A stretch of DNA of 17,531 bases from Ruminococcus sp. UBA3286. GTDB lineage: Bacteria; Bacillota; Clostridia; Oscillospirales; Ruminococcaceae. Shown here one piece after another: positions 13,788 to 17,531 of the stretch. The notes below the pieces were generated by a model. The model ran no database searches. It was given only the letters and a program-made list of their open reading frames with translations, and had not been told where the DNA came from. The position numbers and the translations under genes are program-made. The first letter of the stretch is position 1. Each line of letters starts with the position of its first letter. The DNA lies in the NCBI GenBank assembly GCA_002362135.1, contig DETO01000031.1, positions 2,355 to 19,885 on the forward strand, read 5' to 3'.

Positions 13788-15338
13788 ATGATCTGTAATA
13801 CTTGCGGAACGAATAACGAAGCAGGGTTTAAATTTTGCGTGAAATGCGGCAGTAATCTTGACGATCCATCGGAAGTCAATTATGAACAGGTCGATATGGG
13901 CGGATACCATACCGAAGAGGAATTCTCCGAAGAAAACGGCGCATTTACAATGGACAGCGGCACTTTCACCATACGCACTTCCGCTCCGCCTGCTTCAAGT
14001 TTATACACGGCAGACGAGTTGAATCAATCCGAAGAGGAATTTGATTTCAGTATGTATGACGATCCCGCAGCGCCTGCCGCAGCTCCTCAGCCGACGGCAG
14101 CGCCGATGAATCAACAGCCGATACAGCCGCCGCCTATGATGAATAATATGCCCAATATGGCTCAGCCCATGCAGGGAATCCCGAATATGCCGCAGCAGCC
14201 GATAATGCCTTCAACTCAAACTATGGGCGCGATGCAGCAACCGATGGGCATGAATCCCTATCAGCAGCCTATGATGTACGCTCAGCCGCAGATAATCGGC
14301 TATGATCAGAATGGTATGCCTATCTACGGTCAGCCTCAGCCTATGATGTATACTCAACCGCAGATAATCGGCTACGATCAGAGCGGTATGCCTATTTACG
14401 GTCAGCCTCAGCCTATGATGTATGCTCAGCCGCAGATAATCGGCTACGATCAGAACGGTATGCCTATCTACGGTCAGCCTCAGCCTGTGATGTATGCTCA
14501 GCCGCAGATAATCGGCTACGATCAGAACGGTATGCCTATTTACGGTCAGCCGCCTATGCCGGAGCCGCAGCATGCGAATTACGGAATTCCTCCGATTCAG
14601 CCACAGCCAAACAGAATGCCCGTAAACGGCATGACTCCTCAATCGGGAATGGCAGGAATTCCGCAGACAGGAATGATGGGAATTCAACAGCCGCAGCCTG
14701 CCGCCGAAAAAAAGCAGGAAAGCTCAAAGGAGGATTTCTGGGCATTTTTCGATAACGGAAAATCGGATAAACGCCATGAGGAAACCTCCGCCGACGATTT
14801 CTTCGGCAAATCGAGCCGCGACGGAATGAACGATCTGAATATGGCAGGAATGGATATGAACGCCCTCAGGCATTCCGAAAAAAAGAAAACCAGCTATATG
14901 AACGATACGCCCATTGTGGACGCCGCCGATCTTCAAAAGAACGAAGCGGATAAATTCAACAAATTTTTCATGAGACAGACAGAAGCCGTCAACGCTGACA
15001 ATCTTCAGGCGAATACGCAGAAAAAGCAGCAGGATTTCATGGGAGTTACCCGTGAAGTAAACGCTGATATGCTGTCTGCGAACTCACAATTCAAAACGCG
15101 TTTTTCCATGGATTCCGCCGGAGAAGCCGACCCCGATCTGCTGAAAAATTACGTCCCAGAACATAAAGAAGCCCTTATGGCACAGGCAGATCACGCGGTT
15201 GAGGCTCTGCCAAAACGCGTGAATCCTTATGAGAGCGAGCTTGATAAGATCGAGTTGCCCGAATATATGCAGGCGAAGAAAACTATTCGCAGCGAAGAGG
15301 CGGAAATACCGTCCATTCCGCAGGTAGGCGAGAATTAG
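13788..15338 (+). CDS. Zinc-ribbon protein with Pro/Gln/Met-rich tandem repeats
   Basis: A 516-residue protein of unknown function. Residues 1-25 are a zinc ribbon with Cys at 3, 6, 17 and 20 (CxxC-x10-CxxC). An acidic stretch follows (about 30-95), then a long Pro/Gln/Met-rich region (95-305) that is probably disordered. It contains four tandem repeats (160-253; one of 22 and three of 24 residues) with the core QPQIIGYDQNGMPIYG. The C-terminal third is charged and helical and holds three weaker repeats of 23-24 residues (376-446) with the core VNADxLxxN. There is no signal peptide or membrane helix, so it should be cytosolic unless recruited by a partner. The membrane protein encoded at 16071-17381 begins with a matching zinc ribbon. 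The repeat region may serve as a flexible or multivalent binding platform; that is inference. Start chosen from AAGGAGG eight bases before the ATG. Confidence 0.85.
   Translation: MICNTCGTNNEAGFKFCVKCGSNLDDPSEVNYEQVDMGGYHTEEEFSEENGAFTMDSGTFTIRTSAPPASSLYTADELNQSEEEFDFSMYDDPAAPAAAPQPTAAPMNQQPIQPPPMMNNMPNMAQPMQGIPNMPQQPIMPSTQTMGAMQQPMGMNPYQQPMMYAQPQIIGYDQNGMPIYGQPQPMMYTQPQIIGYDQSGMPIYGQPQPMMYAQPQIIGYDQNGMPIYGQPQPVMYAQPQIIGYDQNGMPIYGQPPMPEPQHANYGIPPIQPQPNRMPVNGMTPQSGMAGIPQTGMMGIQQPQPAAEKKQESSKEDFWAFFDNGKSDKRHEETSADDFFGKSSRDGMNDLNMAGMDMNALRHSEKKKTSYMNDTPIVDAADLQKNEADKFNKFFMRQTEAVNADNLQANTQKKQQDFMGVTREVNADMLSANSQFKTRFSMDSAGEADPDLLKNYVPEHKEALMAQADHAVEALPKRVNPYESELDKIELPEYMQAKKTIRSEEAEIPSIPQVGEN
14265..14546 (+). 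repeat. Four in-frame tandem repeats (66 + 3 x 72 bases)
   Basis: Units lie at 14265-14330, 14331-14402, 14403-14474 and 14475-14546. They differ by only a few bases, such as GCT/ACT for Ala/Thr and AAC/AGC for Asn/Ser. Near-identity at the DNA level suggests recent duplication and a likely variable copy number. Confidence 0.92.
14913..15125 (+). repeat. Three degenerate protein repeats of 23-24 residues
   Basis: Residues 376-399, 400-423 and 424-446 of the zinc-ribbon protein align on the pattern V(N/D)A(A/D)xLxxN, with a Lys/Phe-rich second half, and a partial fourth begins at ADPDLLKNY. The units have diverged in DNA sequence, so they are older than the Pro/Gln repeats. Confidence 0.6.
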
Positions 15339-15388
15339 GATGTGTTGACACTAAAAATATGCTTTTATAGCGGAGCGCGCTGAAATTT

Positions 15389-15550
15389 TATACTTACCTC
15401 TGTTGCAAACTCATCAATAGATTTCGAGATAAAATTTTGTCAGACAAGGAGCAAACCGCAAGATGGGCTGTCGCCCATCGAGGATTTGCGACGCCGTATG
15501 ACAAAATTTTAGCCGAAAGATATGAGGAGGTTGCAACAGAGGTGAGTATA
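15389..15550. repeat. Long imperfect palindrome (MITE-like or structured RNA element) before mscL
   Basis: The outer arms (15389-15408 and 15531-15550) pair over 20 bases with one T-G mismatch, within which ACCTCTGTTGCAA is exact. Inner arms AAAATTTTGTCA (15431-15442) and its complement (15499-15510) are perfect. At the tip GCAAA pairs with TTTGC (15451-15455, 15485-15489) and GATGGGC pairs with GCCCATC around TGTC (15462-15479). The whole element could fold into one rod. No ORF spans it. It fills most of the gap between the zinc-ribbon gene and mscL. A dispersed, non-autonomous mobile element is the likely explanation. Confidence 0.7.
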
Positions 15551-15596
15551 GTGTACTCCCGCTTGAATATTTCCCAAAAACAGGGATAGTTAAAAA

Positions 15597-15602
15597 AAGG
15601 AG
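15597..15602 (+). promoter_or_regulatory. Shine-Dalgarno that sets the mscL start
   Basis: AAGGAG abuts an in-frame ATG at 15603 with no spacer, but is nine bases from the next in-frame ATG at 15612. The second ATG is therefore the likely start. Confidence 0.7.
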
Positions 15603-15611
15603 ATGAAAAAG

Positions 15612-16010
15612 ATGAAGAAGTTTTTTGAAGATTTTAAAGCGTTTATTATGAGAGGAAATATCGTTGATATGGCTATCGGCGTTATCATCGGCGGCGCATT
15701 TTCAGGTCTGGTAACATCGCTTCTGGACAATATTATTTCCCCTATCATAGGCTGCTTTAACGTCGGAGGATTCGAGGGGCTTTCATTCCGAATCTGGAAG
15801 GCAAATCTTACATACGGCGCATTTATCGGCGACGTTGTGAATTTTGTAATCATGGCGTTTGTGGTATTTGTCATCATGAAGCTGTTTATGACTTTGATGA
15901 ATGCCGTAAAGAAGAAAGAAGAAGCCGCACCGCCTCCTCCGCCTTCAAAGGAAGAGGAACTGCTCACAGAGATCAGAGATCTTCTCAAGGCTCAGAACGA
16001 AGAAAAATAA
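15612..16010 (+). CDS. mscL: Large-conductance mechanosensitive channel MscL
   Basis: A 132-residue channel that opens under membrane tension and releases solutes during hypo-osmotic shock; it works as a homopentamer. The N-terminal helix MKKFFEDFKAFIMRGN and the first membrane helix DMAIGVIIGGAFSGLV (19-34) carry the family signature. A short periplasmic loop (about 48-68) follows, then the second membrane helix (about 70-96). The cytoplasmic tail has a Pro run (107-111) and the helix EEELLTEIRDLLK typical of MscL. Length is usual for the family. The ATG at 15603 would add only three residues but has no Shine-Dalgarno spacing. The gene stands between two zinc-ribbon genes and has its own terminator. 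Its promoter is not clear, because the upstream gap is occupied by a long palindrome. Confidence 0.95.
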   Translation: MKKFFEDFKAFIMRGNIVDMAIGVIIGGAFSGLVTSLLDNIISPIIGCFNVGGFEGLSFRIWKANLTYGAFIGDVVNFVIMAFVVFVIMKLFMTLMNAVKKKEEAAPPPPPSKEEELLTEIRDLLKAQNEEK

Positions 16011-16014
16011 AAAT

Positions 16015-16053
16015 AAAATGCAATACGACACCAAAGCCGTATTGCATTTTTTC
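16015..16053 (+). terminator. Rho-independent terminator after mscL
   Basis: ATGCAATACG (16018-16027) pairs perfectly with CGTATTGCAT (16038-16047), followed by a T run. It lies between the convergent ends of mscL and the zinc-ribbon membrane gene. The A-rich left flank makes it potentially bidirectional. Confidence 0.9.
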
Positions 16054-16070
16054 TTTTTCGCTATTTAAAA

Positions 16071-17381
16071 TCAGCAAAAACTCTTTATGCGTTCCTTTAC
16101 AACGTCCGCGACCGCCTCTTCAACTGCCGCATTGCGTTTCTGCTTATTTTTTACGGCGCGCTTTATCTTTCGGAGAAGAACGCCTACGACCAATTCTCCC
16201 ACTCCAAAGCAGACGAGAAACAATCCAAACGGCAAAAGCAATGACGCTCCTATGTAGAATGCAAATTCGCCCGTGATAATGTGCGCTACGGACATTCCTG
16301 CCGACGCCGCTCCTCCGATAATAAGCGAAAGACCTCCGCTCCAGCAGAAAATATTTCCGTAAAATCCAAGAAGATGCCTGCTCTGCTTATCCACAACAAC
16401 GGCTATCCAGATCATAAGCACAAGGAAAAGCGCGGCGAAAATTCCGACCGTCAAATAAGCGAACACGTAATTCATATGCTCGACTCTGAAATGAAGCCTC
16501 GAACTCCATTCATCAACGGAAAGAGCCTTTTCAATTTCGGCGAGATCGTCGCTCCTGCGCATTATATTGTAGTCGGCGGCGGTCATCTCATAATTGAAAA
16601 TGTTTTTTGATATTTCGCCATTGGCAGCGTAAAAATCAACAATATCATTCGCGCTTACGGAAGGATCGCCGCCCTTGCCCTCCAGAATGAAATCGGCATA
16701 ATTTTTCACATTTTCAGCCGCAAATACGAGGAAATTGCTTTCCGCCATAAAATGCTGAAAATCCTTCTTTTCGGCGATATCGTGAGAAGCCTCTCCGAAA
16801 TTCGAAGCGTCGTAGAGCCTGTCGGAAAAACTTTCCCCGTCAATATCGGCGGCTATAACAGTCTGAGTATCCATTTTCCTGACCCTTCTGCTGAGCATAT
16901 CCCCCGTCGCGCCAAGTTTTACGCCAAGAAGAAGGTTTACCGTCAGCAATGCGATTATCGCGAAAATCGAAATAAAAGTCGCCCCCGTGATTCGCGCCAC
17001 ACCGACTGTTACAGGTTCAGCGTCTGCGACAGGTTCGCTTTGCTGCGGAATTTCAGGCTGTACGTCGGAAGAAGATCTCTGTTCGGATTCAATGACCTGT
17101 GCCGCGGCTGTATTTTCGGGTTCGGGGAAAATATTCTCCTCATCTTCGGCGGCGCCGACTACGATTTCATTTTTCAGCGTAAAATCAGAATGTTCCTCCG
17201 ATTTCTCCGTCTCGTTCGGGAGCAGTTCGTCGACAATATTGAGCGGTTCTGTTGGTGAATCTTCGGGGATTTTTTCAAGATTTACGGGAGCTGAATCATT
17301 TTCGGCAGTCAGCGGATTTCCGCATTGTGTGCAGAATGCCGAATCTTCATTCAGTTCCACACCGCATTTTTTACATATCAT
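16071..17381 (-). CDS. Zinc-ribbon membrane protein with four predicted helices
   Basis: A 436-residue protein of unknown function. Residues 1-24 form a zinc ribbon (Cys 3, 6, 17, 20), with the same spacing as the protein encoded at 13788-15338. An acidic, Pro/Glu/Ser-rich and probably disordered stretch runs to about 128. The first membrane helix is at 132-153. A large soluble region follows (about 155-303), probably extracytoplasmic since the ribbon should be cytosolic; it is charged and helical, with no catalytic motif that I recognise. Three more helices lie at about 305-330, 338-362 and 374-402, then a Lys/Arg-rich cytosolic tail. The ATG is supported by GGAGGAAG (17389-17396, minus strand) seven bases away. 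It has a perfect-consensus promoter. The layout, a zinc ribbon tethered to membrane helices, is common in uncharacterised clostridial proteins. A sensor or envelope scaffold is possible but unproven. Confidence 0.83.
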   Translation of the reverse strand: MICKKCGVELNEDSAFCTQCGNPLTAENDSAPVNLEKIPEDSPTEPLNIVDELLPNETEKSEEHSDFTLKNEIVVGAAEDEENIFPEPENTAAAQVIESEQRSSSDVQPEIPQQSEPVADAEPVTVGVARITGATFISIFAIIALLTVNLLLGVKLGATGDMLSRRVRKMDTQTVIAADIDGESFSDRLYDASNFGEASHDIAEKKDFQHFMAESNFLVFAAENVKNYADFILEGKGGDPSVSANDIVDFYAANGEISKNIFNYEMTAADYNIMRRSDDLAEIEKALSVDEWSSRLHFRVEHMNYVFAYLTVGIFAALFLVLMIWIAVVVDKQSRHLLGFYGNIFCWSGGLSLIIGGAASAGMSVAHIITGEFAFYIGASLLLPFGLFLVCFGVGELVVGVLLRKIKRAVKNKQKRNAAVEEAVADVVKERIKSFC

Positions 17382-17417
17382 ATTTATACTTCCTCCGTTT
17401 TTAAATTTACAACTCTA

Positions 17418-17446
17418 ATTATAACCTTAATTTATTTCATTGTCAA
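17418..17446 (-). promoter_or_regulatory. Consensus promoter of the zinc-ribbon membrane gene
   Basis: On the minus strand TTGACA (17441-17446) and TATAAT (17418-17423) match the consensus fully with a 17-base spacer. An inverted repeat, ATTTCA (17434-17439) and TGAAAT (17448-17453), brackets the -35 box and could be an operator. The last 78 bases of the window (17454-17531) hold nothing I can call. Confidence 0.82.
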
Positions 17447-17531
17447 CTGAAATATGTCGAAAACACGGAAATCAATTTTACTATGCTGTACTATGCCTGG
17501 AACATTGTCTCCTGTACTTTCTGCAAAGATG

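Noticed and set aside
14265..14546. Tandem repeats as a CRISPR array
   Set aside because: Units are contiguous, in frame and coding, with no unique spacers and no cas genes nearby.
14211..14687. Repeat-rich minus-strand reading frame opposite the tandem repeats
   Set aside because: Its repeats are just the complement of the 72-base coding repeats of the zinc-ribbon gene; no start signals are seen.
15341..15373. mscL promoter with TTGACA at 15345-15350
   Set aside because: The only -10-like sequence (around 15366) is at 15-base spacing and poor, and the position is far upstream across the palindromic element.
17439..17531. Partial minus-strand reading frame open to the window edge (about 30 codons)
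   Set aside because: Other frames are open as well over such a short stretch, it overlaps the -35 box of a strong promoter, and no family is recognisable.

Overview
The window looks like chromosomal DNA of a fibre-degrading gut or rumen clostridium, most likely a Ruminococcus of the R. flavefaciens / R. champanellensis type. Evidence for this: two secreted GH5 cellulases ending in nearly identical, Ruminococcus-style dockerins, a Clostridia-type FeoB, a spore protease gene divergent from rpsT (the arrangement found in endospore-forming Firmicutes), and strong Firmicutes promoters and Shine-Dalgarno sites. The species is an inference; the cellulosomal character is read from the sequence.

Layout, left to right. 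1-2390: promoter, GH5 cellulase with two C-terminal beta-rich modules and a dockerin, terminator. 2391-7322: two metal-transport genes on the + strand, feoB and a Ca2+-type P-type ATPase. The ATPase is bracketed by two inverted copies of a ~124-nt structured repeat. 7398-8776: gpr (minus) divergent from rpsT (plus), with a hairpin-rich rpsT leader and a terminator. 8788-10287: an AT-rich divergent pair, a small three-helix membrane protein (minus) and a winged-helix/TPR regulator (plus). Two more terminators follow. 10370-13448 (minus): a VanY-like D,D-carboxypeptidase gene and, after it, a second dockerin-bearing GH5 endoglucanase with its own promoter. 13449-17446: two proteins with the same N-terminal zinc ribbon, one soluble and repeat-rich (plus), one with four membrane helices (minus). 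They flank mscL, which is preceded by a ~160-nt hairpin element.

How the genes relate. The two cellulases probably dock onto the same cohesin type and attack the same polysaccharide, although they lie 8 kb apart and point in opposite directions. FeoB, the Ca2+ ATPase and MscL are envelope ion and osmotic functions, and VanY trims peptidoglycan stems. gpr implies spores, or a relic of sporulation.

Most notable for follow-up: the repeat pair around the ATPase, whose longest hairpin differs between copies only by compensatory base-pair changes; the uncharacterised winged-helix-TPR / three-helix membrane module with dyads between its promoters; the long palindromic element before mscL; and the two zinc-ribbon proteins. 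I found no CRISPR array, tRNA, rRNA, transposase or phage gene. No complete new system can be proven from this window alone.
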